Positions 8,542 through 18,277 of a stretch of 64,000 nt of DNA are shown one piece after another. The stretch comes from JACKHO01 sp041398745 (GTDB lineage: Bacteria > Planctomycetota > Planctomycetia > Planctomycetales > Planctomycetaceae), in contig JAWKUB010000009.1 in NCBI GenBank assembly GCA_041398745.1, positions 62,001 through 126,000 on the forward strand. The letters are read 5' to 3'. Made by a program: the position numbers and the translations under genes. The notes under the pieces are model-generated. The model was not told where the DNA came from and did not search any database. It saw only the letters and a program-made list of their open reading frames with translations. Every line of letters starts with the position of its first letter. Position 1 is the first letter of the stretch.

Positions 8542-10512
8542 CTACTCAATCCGCTCAATCTTGCCGGCACCAGTCAGCTTCTCAAGGTCAGGCAAATCAT
8601 ACTCTTCCAATGCACCGTGGACTGTGTAATCGAGTCCAATCGAAGGAACGGCCTCGCCCACAATGGAAGTCCAGTCTGAGGGCGCATTTTTCAGTTGGAC
8701 ATGGCCAAACTGCTCTGGCGCGATGGCAGCAGCATGCAGTGCGACAATACCTGCCTCTCCCACGCCCAGGATGTCGAGCTTCTGCCCCTCGACGGTGGCG
8801 AACGCTGCGGCGAAGCGGGCGACCATGAGAGTGTCGACAACACGCGTGCCCACAAGACTCTCCCCCAACAGATACGAAAGATAGAAGGTTTTCCAGTCGC
8901 CGTGCAAATCGGTTCGTTTCTCACGGGCCGTTTCCCCCTGCCCACTCAAATCGATGGCCACAACCGTCGCACCAGACTTCACGAGCTCCTCAATCTCGCC
9001 TCCCGCACCGGTCGCCGCTTCTTTTCCATCAGGATGCAGGTAGAGACAAACTGGTCTCGTCACCTTCTTCGGTCGAAAGACCAAGACCGGCACAGGGGGA
9101 GCGGTGTCCCACCTCACTACATACTTGGCGATGGTGTATTCATCTCGTTGCACTAGGCCGGCAATGTCACCGCTGAACAGTTCGGTCACACCAGATCTTG
9201 GGGAGACACCAATCCGTGCTCGCACACGGTTTCGCATTTCATCAACGCTCGATGTCTCCCACAACTGCTTCCGTTTTTTGAATAGTTCTGCCGCGAGGGC
9301 AGCATTCAAATCAGACACCGACTGTTCCTCAGGATCGGAGAGCACTTGCCCCGACTCCGTACACAGCAGGTCTTCTGCGGGCCGATCCTTCAATTCAACT
9401 GCCGGGAGGGCCAAGTCATCATTCAGCAACCAGCGTCGCATCCAATGCCCAATTGTTGCCAGGTTCTGCGGCGGTACGCCATGCTTGCCATCTCCCTCCA
9501 CCAAATCCACACGCTCCGGAAAGCCCAGCCGTCCATAGATTTGCTTTGCCTCCCGCAACGCATCCCAGCTCCCTGCGATTGGGAAAAAGTCATCGTTCGT
9601 TGCACTCACAATTGTGGGGCGAGGTGCCCGCATAACGAGGTAGTCGGGATGATCCATGCCATACGCAATTTGTCCGAAAATATTCTGCTCGGAATCCTGC
9701 GGGCCAATGGTCTCAACCAAGTCGCGAAAAGTCGTGATGTAACAGGAAGGAGCCGCACACTTCACCCGGTCGTCGAGTGCCATAACGTAACTCGTCTGCG
9801 TTCCCCCACCGGAGCAACCCGTCATTCCAATTCTGTCAGGATCAATTTCCGGTCGGCTGACGAGGTAATCAATGGCTCTCATTCCGTCCCAGACTTCATA
9901 GTGCGCCGTGTTGCGGCCCACCAGAATGGAGCCCACACCCACAAGGAAATGCTCTGTCGTCGTTCCCGGAAACTGGTTGTGTTGTTCCTCATTGAGAATC
10001 TGCGAACGCTCACCCTGTCCAATGGGATCAATACAGAGCGCAGCCATGCCGTTGCGTACCATCATGAGTGCAAACCGCTGATTGTAGTCCGCCGTTTTCG
10101 CCGTGCGGCTGTGGCCAGACGCCACAACCACGCCTGCAAATGGTCCTTTCCCCTTGGGTAAGTACAAATTCGCAGTAATCCGATGATGCGGCCGACTATC
10201 GAAAATGACATTTTCGATCCGGTAGCCCTCTTCTTCAATGACACGCGTGGTCACCGCATTCAGTGGACTCTTTTCAGCGGGGAACTCCCCAATCTGTTTG
10301 AGAAAAAACTCTCGCTGCCGCTGCTGATAAGCTCGGATGTCCTCCGGCGACTGCAAGGCCTTCAGCGATTCGCTGCGTCGATCCAAGGCTTCGTACGCCC
10401 TCAGCTGCAGTACGGAGTAATAAGACTGCGGATCTTCCAGGCAACGCAGGTCATCCTGCGACCAGGCGACTGAGGTCAACAACAGCACGAATGCCAGTGA
10501 CAACGCTCTCAT
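8542..10512 (-). CDS. Secreted acetylxylan-esterase-like alpha/beta hydrolase, two hydrolase halves
   Basis: 656-residue exported protein with a signal peptide (about 1-19, cleavage near VAWSQ). The first half is an acetylxylan esterase/prolyl-oligopeptidase-type alpha/beta hydrolase: VVVASGHSRTAK oxyanion region and the nucleophile elbow GMTGCSGGGTQTS, with a later ...KHGVPPQN His. The second half, about 410-656, again looks like an alpha/beta hydrolase (PVCLYLHPDG, VVAIDLSGQGETA), but at the elbow position it reads GVGEAG, with Glu where Ser is expected, so it is probably not catalytic. Start ATG 10512 has a GGAG site 6 nt upstream. Likely deacetylates polysaccharide outside the cytoplasm. 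Confidence 0.83.
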   Translation of the reverse strand: MRALSLAFVLLLTSVAWSQDDLRCLEDPQSYYSVLQLRAYEALDRRSESLKALQSPEDIRAYQQRQREFFLKQIGEFPAEKSPLNAVTTRVIEEEGYRIENVIFDSRPHHRITANLYLPKGKGPFAGVVVASGHSRTAKTADYNQRFALMMVRNGMAALCIDPIGQGERSQILNEEQHNQFPGTTTEHFLVGVGSILVGRNTAHYEVWDGMRAIDYLVSRPEIDPDRIGMTGCSGGGTQTSYVMALDDRVKCAAPSCYITTFRDLVETIGPQDSEQNIFGQIAYGMDHPDYLVMRAPRPTIVSATNDDFFPIAGSWDALREAKQIYGRLGFPERVDLVEGDGKHGVPPQNLATIGHWMRRWLLNDDLALPAVELKDRPAEDLLCTESGQVLSDPEEQSVSDLNAALAAELFKKRKQLWETSSVDEMRNRVRARIGVSPRSGVTELFSGDIAGLVQRDEYTIAKYVVRWDTAPPVPVLVFRPKKVTRPVCLYLHPDGKEAATGAGGEIEELVKSGATVVAIDLSGQGETAREKRTDLHGDWKTFYLSYLLGESLVGTRVVDTLMVARFAAAFATVEGQKLDILGVGEAGIVALHAAAIAPEQFGHVQLKNAPSDWTSIVGEAVPSIGLDYTVHGALEEYDLPDLEKLTGAGKIERIE

Positions 10513-10551
10513 GAGTTTCTCCGTTCGGAGTCTAATGGTAAATCAAATACC

Positions 10552-10580
10552 GGGTGGCACAGACATTCCCGTCTGTGGCC
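10552..10580 (+). repeat. Dispersed palindrome, family 1 (CACAGAC type)
   Basis: GGTGGCACAGACATTCCCGT runs into CTGTGGCCTT; arms CACAGAC and GTCTGTG flank six bases. It lies between the esterase start and the amidohydrolase stop. It is one of at least six related copies in this window. Confidence 0.75.
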
Positions 10581-10593
10581 TTATTCAATCGAA

Positions 10594-12360
10594 CTACTTT
10601 TGGGCTGATGAAAGTTGAACCCCATCCAGCCAGGTTGACAGCACTTTGGTCGACTGAATCTCTTCAACAGGGCAGGTCAACAAATCGCGATCGATGACAA
10701 TAAAGTCTGCCCTCTTACCAACTTCCAGCGAGCCAATTTCCTGTTCCATGCGCATCAGCCACGCGTTGTTGATGGTGTAGAACCGAATCATTTCTTCGCG
10801 GGACAGCGCCTGTTCGGGATGAATTGGGTCGTCATGCCAGCGTGCGGTGCGTGTCGCGGCCACCCACATGCCCAGGAAAGGATTGTAAGGATTCACGCTC
10901 CGGAGCGATCCGATTTTCTGCATGTGGTCACTCCCCCCTCCGGCATGTACGCCCGAGTCCAGCAGTGTCCTGAGCGGGATGAAATACTTGAGTCGCTCCT
11001 CGCCGAAGTGGCGGTGCAGTGTCCAGCCATCGAGATAGAGCCACGCAGGCTGCAAATCGACACCCACGCCAATTTGGGCCGCCGTTTCGATGGCGTGTGC
11101 ACTCATGAAACTGGAGTGCGTCACACTCGACCGCGTAGGTTCAATCGGGATGTCAGCATTCACTTTCGCGTAAACATCGACCAGCGACTCGACAGCCGCA
11201 TCCCCTTGGCAATGGGCCGTGAATGCAAGATTCCGTTTTGCACAGGCCCGCACAAGCAGTTCGAGTCTCTCAGAGTCGATGTAACTCATCCCGCGGTAGG
11301 CCGGGTCATCAATTCCGTAAATCGAACTGATGCCCCAGGGCTGCCGGAAATACGCACTACCGGTGAGCATCCCACCATCTTCAAAACACTTCACACCAAT
11401 AATCCCGAGTCGCGGATGCGGCTGTTGAAACAATGGGTCGGCGGCAAACGCATCGAGTCGCTTTTCAATGACTGCGGGATCATCGCCTGGACTCAGTCCC
11501 CGCGACATTCGAACGCGAATGTTGAGTCGACCTGCAGCCAGCAGCCGCTCATATTGTCCTTGTGCGGAATCACTGCAACTCCGGTCAATAATCCCGGTGA
11601 TGCCGGTTTGGTTGTAGTCATCGAACAATGCCACAAGTCGATCATCTCGCTCGGCCTCACTCAGGCTTTTGGCATTCGAATTCGGTTTTGATTTGAGAAT
11701 AGAACCCGCCTTACGCAGAATGCCGTTTGGCTCTCCGGTCGCGGGATCGACCATAACATTCTCGGGATGAGCCGCCGCAAACTCCCGATCAATTCCGTTC
11801 TCTTTGAGCGCCAGCGAATTGGCACTCCCATCTGGCCCCGTTCGAAACAACACCGGGTGGTCCGGCGCCGCTTCATCGAGTTCTGCCCGGCTCGGATAAC
11901 GCTGTTCACGCAATCGCGTAATAAACACCTGCGAGAGCGTAATCCACTCGCCTTTGGGCACGACTTTCGTTCTCTCACGAACATATGCCAACACGTCACC
12001 AATGGACTCAAATGACGGAATCTCATGATCGGCCTCAAACATGCTCGCGCCCGTTGGGTGCACATGCGAGTCAATGAGTCCGGGCAGTACCATGCGTCCT
12101 TCCAGATCAACGACTTTCGTCGCCTCACCAGTGAGTTGAGCCACATCGGCATTCGATCCGACCGCCACAACGCGGCCCTCGCGAATTGCCATCGATTGGG
12201 CGACGTGAAAGTCATTATCGACGGTGACAATCTGGCCGTTCTTCAGCACAACATCCGCAGGCTCGGCAGCCAGTGAAACATGGGCGAGCAGCGAGAAAAA
12301 TGCTGCAAACCCCACGCAAATGCGTTTGGCCAAAACCGAGTTGAATTCCATTCGAGGCAT
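10594..12360 (-). CDS. Exported amidohydrolase, YtcJ-like (Amidohydrolase_3)
   Basis: 588-residue metal-dependent amidohydrolase with a signal peptide (about 10-32, ending SLAAEPA). Landmarks are the N-terminal beta-sandwich VVLKNGQIVTVD, GLIDSHVHPTG (metal-binding HxH), the central FTAHCQGDAAV, GGSDH near the end of the barrel, and the returning strand VGKRADFIVIDRD. Members of this group hydrolyse N-acyl or cyclic amides; many are annotated as exoenzyme-regulatory AepA-like. The start is supported by GGAGGA 4 nt upstream of the ATG. It reads in the same direction as the DUF1501 gene behind it (gap 109 bp) and the esterase ahead. Confidence 0.87.
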   Translation of the reverse strand: MPRMEFNSVLAKRICVGFAAFFSLLAHVSLAAEPADVVLKNGQIVTVDNDFHVAQSMAIREGRVVAVGSNADVAQLTGEATKVVDLEGRMVLPGLIDSHVHPTGASMFEADHEIPSFESIGDVLAYVRERTKVVPKGEWITLSQVFITRLREQRYPSRAELDEAAPDHPVLFRTGPDGSANSLALKENGIDREFAAAHPENVMVDPATGEPNGILRKAGSILKSKPNSNAKSLSEAERDDRLVALFDDYNQTGITGIIDRSCSDSAQGQYERLLAAGRLNIRVRMSRGLSPGDDPAVIEKRLDAFAADPLFQQPHPRLGIIGVKCFEDGGMLTGSAYFRQPWGISSIYGIDDPAYRGMSYIDSERLELLVRACAKRNLAFTAHCQGDAAVESLVDVYAKVNADIPIEPTRSSVTHSSFMSAHAIETAAQIGVGVDLQPAWLYLDGWTLHRHFGEERLKYFIPLRTLLDSGVHAGGGSDHMQKIGSLRSVNPYNPFLGMWVAATRTARWHDDPIHPEQALSREEMIRFYTINNAWLMRMEQEIGSLEVGKRADFIVIDRDLLTCPVEEIQSTKVLSTWLDGVQLSSAQK

Positions 12361-12469
12361 GTCTTCCTCCGGAGTGTGTTACACATCTTTCAAAAGAGTG
12401 TGATCCGTGGGAATGCTTCGGTAAAGCGTGCGAACGAGAAATGTGATTTTCTCAGAGATGCCGGGGGGA

Positions 12470-13873
12470 TCAGGCGAACAAACCCGGGATGGGACGATGT
12501 TCTTCCAGCCGCCGCAACAGGTCGACGGGAACCCCTTCCGCCAGTCGTAATTTGCTGACATCAAATACAGAATGCATGACTGTTGACAGAATTTGGCCGG
12601 TCACAATTGGCTCCGTGGCCGGTTCATCATTTCCGCGGGCCGACTGGCCAATAATTTGGCCGGAACATAGGCCGCCCCCTGCAAATGCCAGCGTACAGAG
12701 ACGCGGCCAATGGTCTCGTCCACCGCGACTGTTGATTTTGGGAGTCCGACCAAAGTCCCCGGAAATCACCAGCAGTACGTCGTCGAGCATTCCTCGTGCT
12801 TCGAGGTCGCTCAGGAACGCAGACACCGCCTTGTCGACCGAACGCCCCAGCATTTCCATCCCGGAGACAATTCCCGGATTGTTTCCGTCGGCGTGCATGT
12901 CCCAGCCGGCCGAGTGAATGGTCACGTATCCGCATCCCGCTTCAATGAGTCGCCGCGCTGTCAAAAAGTGCTGTCCCAACTCCGAGGGCTGAAACAACTT
13001 CTTGCCAACCTTGATGTGCGACGTGTCATATTGTCTGCGTGTGACTTCAGTTTCCCTGCTCAAGTCAAAGGCATCGGCCGCTGTCCCCAACATGACATCG
13101 AATGCCTGCTGCTGATATTTGTCGACCGCTTCGAATGAGGCCAAGCTGTCGTTTGTTTTCTTCAATTGATCCAATCGACCGAGCAGTTCGCGTCTTTGAC
13201 TCAAATGTTCAGCGTCAATTGTGAGACGCATATTCTCCGTTGCCGGGCCTTTTCCATCGGGCATGAAGGGACCGTATGCCGCCCCCAGCGAACCGGGATG
13301 CGAAGCCTGTTCTACCCGACCCCGTTCACTTCGATATTGCGGATCAACTTCCTCGCTGTTCAGCAGCGTGTATGTTGGCATTCCCGTCCGTTCATGATTC
13401 GTTCCCCGCAATCGGGTATAGGCCGAACCAATGCTGTAACCCGTCTGCCTCTGACCGGTGGGATCGGTGCCCCCCGTGAGCGTGTGCACAATTGCCTGTA
13501 CGTGTCCGCCGATAGGATGCTGAAACGACCGCACGACGGCCATGCGGTGTGCATGCTGGGCCAGCAATGGAAATGTGCCACCGAACTGAAGTCCGGGGAC
13601 TGTGGTTTGAACTGCTCCAGTGGCACTGCGAGACTCAGCAGGACCATCCATGTTGGGATTAAACGTTTCAATGTGGCTGGCACCGCCCGAAAGAAACAGA
13701 AACACGACAGCCCGCTTCCTGGCGGCTGCCAAAGAGTCGCTCGCAACCAACTCGTTGGGAAAGAACCACGTAATTGATGCCGCTCCCAGCCCCAGTAACC
13801 CGGCATGCAGGAAATCGCGTCGAGGAATCCCCGAACAATTCCTGTGCGTGTTATTCGACCGAATCTGAAGCAC
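12470..13873 (-). CDS. DUF1501 family protein with Tat signal
   Basis: 467-residue sulfatase-fold protein of the DUF1501 family, which is greatly expanded in planctomycetes. The N-terminus carries a twin-arginine motif (IPRRDFLHAG, about residues 17-26) followed by a hydrophobic stretch, so it is predicted to be exported folded. Family segments seen are VVFLFLSGGASHIETFNPN, the HPIGGHVQAIVHT region, YVTIHSAGWDMHAD and LLVISGDFGRTPKIN. DUF1501 genes often follow a DUF1549/DUF1553 gene, but none is present here. The start is GTG at 13873. Function in the family is not established. Confidence 0.88.
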   Translation of the reverse strand: MLQIRSNNTHRNCSGIPRRDFLHAGLLGLGAASITWFFPNELVASDSLAAARKRAVVFLFLSGGASHIETFNPNMDGPAESRSATGAVQTTVPGLQFGGTFPLLAQHAHRMAVVRSFQHPIGGHVQAIVHTLTGGTDPTGQRQTGYSIGSAYTRLRGTNHERTGMPTYTLLNSEEVDPQYRSERGRVEQASHPGSLGAAYGPFMPDGKGPATENMRLTIDAEHLSQRRELLGRLDQLKKTNDSLASFEAVDKYQQQAFDVMLGTAADAFDLSRETEVTRRQYDTSHIKVGKKLFQPSELGQHFLTARRLIEAGCGYVTIHSAGWDMHADGNNPGIVSGMEMLGRSVDKAVSAFLSDLEARGMLDDVLLVISGDFGRTPKINSRGGRDHWPRLCTLAFAGGGLCSGQIIGQSARGNDEPATEPIVTGQILSTVMHSVFDVSKLRLAEGVPVDLLRRLEEHRPIPGLFA

Positions 13874-14059
13874 GGAAACCTCACTGCTGACTCATGGAGT
13901 AACACGACCATATTCAACATCTGCCTTCGGAATCAAGAAGAACCGTCAATATGCGTGTCGAATTGCGGGTTCTTGCCTGCTCACGCTGCTTCAAGGTCGC
14001 CCGTTGAATTGCTAGACTCTGCGGCTTTCCGGCGTTGTTCGTTTCAACGGAAGTCTGTT

Positions 14060-14932
14060 GTGAGTGCGAAAATCATTGATGGTAAGCAGGTCGCGGCCCG
14101 GGTTCGGGAGGAACTGGCCGGTCTCGTGGCTCAACGCATCGAACAAGGGGGCTCGCAGCCGCACCTGGCCGCCGTTCTCGTCGGCGATGATCCTGCCAGC
14201 GCGGTCTACGTGCGCAATAAGGAGCGGGCCTGTGCCAAAGTTGGGATGAAAAGCACGCTCATCAAACTTCCCCGAGAAACATCACAGGCGGAACTGCTTG
14301 AACTCGTCGCCTCACTCAACGCTGATTCTTCGGTCAACGGCATTCTGGTTCAGTTGCCATTGCCGCCGCAAATCAATGAAGTCGACGTCCTGGATTCCAT
14401 TTCCCCGCTCAAAGACGTCGATTGTTTTCATCCCGAAAACGTCGGACTCATGATGCAGGGGCGCCCCCGGTTTCTTCCCTGTACACCGCACGGATGCCAG
14501 GAATTGCTTATTGACAGCGGTACCATCGTCGCCGGTGCTCACGCAGTCGTACTGGGACGTAGCGAAATCGTCGGCAAGCCCATGGCCGCTCTCTTGGTTC
14601 AGAAGGGAGCGGGAGCCAACGCCACGGTGACCATCGCCCACAGTCGCACGCAAAACCTCGCCGAAATCACCCGGCAGGCAGATATTCTGGTCGCGGCCAT
14701 CGGCAAGCCGGAGTTCGTCACCGCCGACATGGTGAAGCCTGGAGCTGTGGTCATTGACGTGGGAATTAATCGTGTCGGCGACAAACTGGTCGGCGATGTC
14801 GATTTTGATGCCGTGAGCAAAGTTGCCAGCGCCATCACTCCAGTCCCCGGAGGTGTGGGGCCAATGACCATTGCCATGCTCATCAAGAACACGCTGCGGG
14901 CCGCCGAAATTCAAACTGGCGCGTCGACGTAA
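14060..14932 (+). CDS. folD: FolD, methylenetetrahydrofolate dehydrogenase/cyclohydrolase
   Basis: 290-residue bifunctional cytoplasmic enzyme that interconverts 5,10-methylene-THF, methenyl-THF and 10-formyl-THF with NADP. The start is taken as GTG 14060 (SAKIIDGKQVAARV follows), giving the family's usual length; the upstream frame overlaps the divergent DUF1501 gene. Motifs include the Tyr-x3-Lys site SAVYVRNKERAC, QLPLPPQINE, DVDCFHPENVG, the dinucleotide-binding VLGRSEIVGKPMA and the C-terminal PVPGGVGPMTIAML. It stands alone, divergent from DUF1501. Confidence 0.95.
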   Translation: MSAKIIDGKQVAARVREELAGLVAQRIEQGGSQPHLAAVLVGDDPASAVYVRNKERACAKVGMKSTLIKLPRETSQAELLELVASLNADSSVNGILVQLPLPPQINEVDVLDSISPLKDVDCFHPENVGLMMQGRPRFLPCTPHGCQELLIDSGTIVAGAHAVVLGRSEIVGKPMAALLVQKGAGANATVTIAHSRTQNLAEITRQADILVAAIGKPEFVTADMVKPGAVVIDVGINRVGDKLVGDVDFDAVSKVASAITPVPGGVGPMTIAMLIKNTLRAAEIQTGAST

Positions 14933-15101
14933 CTCTCGATTCCAACGGCATTTTCCCGCCAAATCGATCCTTTTCATCCCTGCAACGTGTCTTGAGCGGG
15001 CCAGTCCTATCGCCAAACGTTGATTCGTGTGTTAACTTGCAGGTGTGTCGGTCGATACAAACTGAGGTTTCGTCATCGTTTAAGTTTGCTTGGTGTTGTC
15101 G

Positions 15102-16517
15102 ATGCAGGTCAGTCGTCGTAGTTTGTTGCAGAGTGCCGCCTGTGGATTTGGTGGTCTGGCGTTGGCCGGATTGTCTCAACAGCAGGCGGTCGCGGCTGGA
15201 TTCGAGAATCCCCTTGCCGCCCAGCAACCGATGTTCGCCCCCAAAGCGAAACGCGTGATTTTCATTTTCATGCAGGGCGGCCCGTCGCACGTCGACACCT
15301 TCGACTACAAGCCCACGCTCGAAAAGTACGACGGCCAGAAACTCGAATTCAAAGACGCCCGCAAAATGGCGAAAACGGGCATGACCGGTGCCGAAACCGT
15401 CATGAAGTCGCTCTGGAAGTTTCGGCAGTACGGCGAGACGGGCCGCTGGGTGTCGGACCTCTTCCCGCACATTGGGCAACGCGTCGACGATCTGTGCTTC
15501 GTTCACAGCCTGCACACCAATGGCGTGGCACACGGACCAAGCACAATCTTCCTGCACACGGGCTCGACGACATTCATTCGACCATCCATGGGCTCGTGGA
15601 TTTCGTATGGACTCGGCAGCGAGAACGACAATTTACCCGCGTTCGTCACCATCAGCCCGTCGTCAGCGAATGGTGGACCTCGCAACTTTGGCAACGCGTT
15701 CCTCCCGGCCCATCATCAGGGAACCACCATTGGCCGCGCTGGAATGGCTATGCAGAAGGCGGGAATTTCTGACATCCAGAATTCACAACTCTCGCCCGCC
15801 CAGCAGCGTCGGCAGTTTGACCTGCTGCAGTCGCTCAACCAGGAACAAGTCTCCGGCACGGAGAACGACGAGTTCGATGCGGTCGTCAACTCCTACGAAC
15901 TCGCGTGGCGAATGCAAATGCACGCCCCGGAAGTCACCGACCTCACGCACGAAACGCAGGCCACCTTCGACATGTACGGCATTGGCCAGTCCGAGACCGA
16001 TGACTTTGGACGCCAGTGCCTCCTCGCCCGACGCATGGCCGAAGAGGGTGTACGTTACATTCAGGTCAGCTACGCGGATAACGGATCAAATCCCCGTTGG
16101 GATCAGCACAGCAAAATCCAGAAACACGCCGACCACGCCCGCGCCACCGACAAACCGGTCGCCGCACTGCTCACCGATTTGAAACAACGCGGCCTGCTGG
16201 AAGACACCCTCGTGTGGTGGGGCGGCGAATTTGGTCGCAATCCCTTCACTCAGGGGAATGATGGCCGCGACCACAATCCCAAAGGGTTCACACATTTCCT
16301 CGCAGGCGGCGGTGTGCGTGCGGGATTGTCATACGGAGCCACCGACGAGTTCGGCCACGAAGCTGTCGAAAACCGCATGCACATGCACGACATGCACGCC
16401 ACCATTCTCTACGCCCTGGGCATCGACCACGAACGCCTCACCTACCGCCACGCCGGCCGCGACTACCGCCTGACCGACGTGGAAGGCCGGATTGTGAAAG
16501 ACTTGTTCACGACGTAA
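15102..16517 (+). CDS. DUF1501 family protein with Tat signal (second copy)
   Basis: 471-residue exported DUF1501 protein. ATG 15102 gives a compact Tat signal (QVSRRSLLQSAACGFGG); an upstream TTG would only add four residues. Family segments are VIFIFMQGGPSHVDTFDYKP, LHTNGVAHGPSTIFLHTG, YIQVSYADNGSNPRWDQHS and LVWWGGEFGRNPFTQG. It is clearly paralogous to the DUF1501 protein at 12470-13873 but diverged, with a different central part. No DUF1553 partner lies next to it. The long 5' region (14933-15101) probably carries its promoter. Confidence 0.9.
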   Translation: MQVSRRSLLQSAACGFGGLALAGLSQQQAVAAGFENPLAAQQPMFAPKAKRVIFIFMQGGPSHVDTFDYKPTLEKYDGQKLEFKDARKMAKTGMTGAETVMKSLWKFRQYGETGRWVSDLFPHIGQRVDDLCFVHSLHTNGVAHGPSTIFLHTGSTTFIRPSMGSWISYGLGSENDNLPAFVTISPSSANGGPRNFGNAFLPAHHQGTTIGRAGMAMQKAGISDIQNSQLSPAQQRRQFDLLQSLNQEQVSGTENDEFDAVVNSYELAWRMQMHAPEVTDLTHETQATFDMYGIGQSETDDFGRQCLLARRMAEEGVRYIQVSYADNGSNPRWDQHSKIQKHADHARATDKPVAALLTDLKQRGLLEDTLVWWGGEFGRNPFTQGNDGRDHNPKGFTHFLAGGGVRAGLSYGATDEFGHEAVENRMHMHDMHATILYALGIDHERLTYRHAGRDYRLTDVEGRIVKDLFTT

Positions 16518-16523
16518 TACGTC

Positions 16524-16553
16524 GGGTGGCACAGACATTCCTGCCAGTGGTTT
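16524..16553 (+). repeat. Dispersed palindrome, family 1, degenerate copy
   Basis: GGTGGCACAGACATTCCTG followed by CCAGTGGTTTT just after the DUF1501 stop. The left half matches the family exactly and the right arm is decayed. Confidence 0.65.
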
Positions 16554-16667
16554 TCCAGCACATCCTTCGCCCTGCTGGAAGGTGCGAAACCAACCTCCAA
16601 CCCCTTTCCAGCATCTTTCCAGGTTGGCATACTCCGTACGCGACAACACACAGATTAGGAACGCGAG

Positions 16668-17255
16668 ATGTTACGAGGGGTGCTTTGTCTGTACTTCCTG
16701 GCGGCAGCGGTGTCAGCCGTATTTCGTGCAGTACAGCAGCATGAAGCCGGTGGTTCCAGCCCCCCGGGTACATGGCTCTACAGCACAGGAATGTTGTTGA
16801 CAGCGGTCTTGCTCGTTGCGGCCTTCTGGTGGACAATTCGGCCGTACAGGCTGGGATATCGGGCGGCACAATGTGCGATTGTGACAGGCGGAATCTTTTC
16901 CCTGATTGGCTCGCTAGCGTGCCTTTGGGACCCAGAGTATTACCGTTTCAGCGTCGAGAGCATGTTGCGAGATCGAGGCATTGATGCAGAACCAGAGTTA
17001 CTCGAAGCTTTAACTAATCCCTCGCTGCTCTCCTTCGGAATTCTCCTTCAATTGAGTGGCGTCGTGTTGCTCATGTATCTCATTTGTCTGCTTCACGACT
17101 ACTACATCAAGCGGGAATGGTACGTGACGTTGGAACGCCCAGTTGCGACCGATAATCAACCAAAGGCACCGCAATCCGGCCCGCGAATTGGGGCGGGTGG
17201 AATGCCTCTGAATCCAGACGGATCCCCATATCGAGGGCCAGGTGGCGGGCGCTGA
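16668..17255 (+). CDS. Small integral membrane protein, unknown function
   Basis: 195-residue protein with an N-terminal hydrophobic segment (about 3-18), further membrane segments near 38-58, 69-88 and 118-142, and a soluble proline/glycine-rich tail (GMPLNPDGSPYRGPGGGR). The ATG at 16668 follows a GCGAG stretch. No family was recognised. Neighbours (DUF1501 upstream, endonuclease V convergent downstream) give no functional hint. Confidence 0.65.
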   Translation: MLRGVLCLYFLAAAVSAVFRAVQQHEAGGSSPPGTWLYSTGMLLTAVLLVAAFWWTIRPYRLGYRAAQCAIVTGGIFSLIGSLACLWDPEYYRFSVESMLRDRGIDAEPELLEALTNPSLLSFGILLQLSGVVLLMYLICLLHDYYIKREWYVTLERPVATDNQPKAPQSGPRIGAGGMPLNPDGSPYRGPGGGR

Positions 17256-17302
17256 AGGCCCAACCCAAAACGGACGGGCACAAAACTACAAGAGGTTCTT
17301 CC

Positions 17303-17330
17303 GGTGGCACAGACATTCCTGTCTGAGGAT
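17303..17330 (+). repeat. Dispersed palindrome, family 1
   Basis: GGTGGCACAGACATTCCTGT then CTGAGGAT, 48 bp after the preceding stop and before the convergent endonuclease V gene. The arms are CAGACA and TGTCTG with a 4-nt loop. Confidence 0.72.
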
Positions 17331-17367
17331 TAAGGCTGGCGAATCAATGCATGTTGATGCCGTCGAA

Positions 17368-18066
17368 TCAGCTTGCCCCGCCAGCACGCAATTCATTCGC
17401 CAGTTGATTGGCCCGACGAATTGGTTCCGGCTGGCGATAGGTGTCTGCCAGTCGTAGCATCCAGTCACGTGCGGTGGGCAGAGATACGCGGTGCCCCGTA
17501 GAAACAAACAACGGATTAATACCATCCTGAGTTCTCAGCACACTGCCAATCACATCGCCGCCATCGATCAATTCGCTGTAGCTGCCACGCGCGGTACCGA
17601 CCGGATCAAACTCCCCCAGCAGTCGCGTCTTGCCGCAGCCAATGGTGGGGACGTCAAACAGCAGTCCGAAATGGCTCGCCAGTCCACACCGCTCGGGATG
17701 CGCCACGCCCTGACCATCACAAATGACGAGGTCGGGAGTGCACTGCAGATTCTCGGCGGCCTCGCAAAGTGACGGCAGTTCACGAAACGCAAACAGCCCC
17801 GGCTGATACTCACTGGCCATCTCACGCACGGCAGTCGCAGTTTCAACCGTCTCGTTTGTCTCCAAATCAATGACCACCAGCACCCCATAAACATTCCGGT
17901 CCTCACCCAAACCATACGCCACGTCGACTCCGGCCACGTAACGAATCGACGCAGAAAGCCGATCTGAGTGCTCAACCAGCAGCGCCAACTCACGCTGCAC
18001 TTGCACCGCTTCGTCCGTGCTGAGATTCCAGGAGTGATGTCGTTGCTGTTTCACGGGGTGTTCCAA
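17368..18066 (-). CDS. nfi: Endonuclease V (deoxyinosine repair)
   Basis: 232-residue endonuclease V, which nicks DNA 3' to deoxyinosine. All catalytic positions known from the Thermotoga enzyme are present: D48 in VAGVDVAYG, E96 in PGLFAFRELPSL, D117 and H123 in ICDGQGVAHPERCG, and K146 in GCGKTRLLG. The C-terminal ...LFVSTGHRVSL segment is also typical. Slightly longer than family average at both ends. It is a single gene, convergent with the membrane-protein gene. Confidence 0.94.
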   Translation of the reverse strand: MEHPVKQQRHHSWNLSTDEAVQVQRELALLVEHSDRLSASIRYVAGVDVAYGLGEDRNVYGVLVVIDLETNETVETATAVREMASEYQPGLFAFRELPSLCEAAENLQCTPDLVICDGQGVAHPERCGLASHFGLLFDVPTIGCGKTRLLGEFDPVGTARGSYSELIDGGDVIGSVLRTQDGINPLFVSTGHRVSLPTARDWMLRLADTYRQPEPIRRANQLANELRAGGAS

Positions 18067-18277
18067 GAACAGTGATTCCCCCGATCTATAGAAAACTGCG
18101 TGGCTGGGGTCAAATTGCCATGATTGGACTCACGCAACCCAAATGACATGAACAGCAATTTGCCGCCAGTGAAATGGAACTGTGCCTCGCCCTATGGGCA
18201 ATTTGTTGGCTGAGCTAACTTCAATCACAACACAACTCGCGACAGATTGACCACAGCCACACGCCGCATACAGTTGC

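Noticed and set aside
10819..11691. Plus-strand open frame of 290 codons
   Set aside because: Antisense to the amidohydrolase, with no recognisable protein features.
13805..14059. N-terminal extension of FolD
   Set aside because: The extension overlaps the divergent DUF1501 gene and is not FolD-like; GTG 14060 gives the family length.
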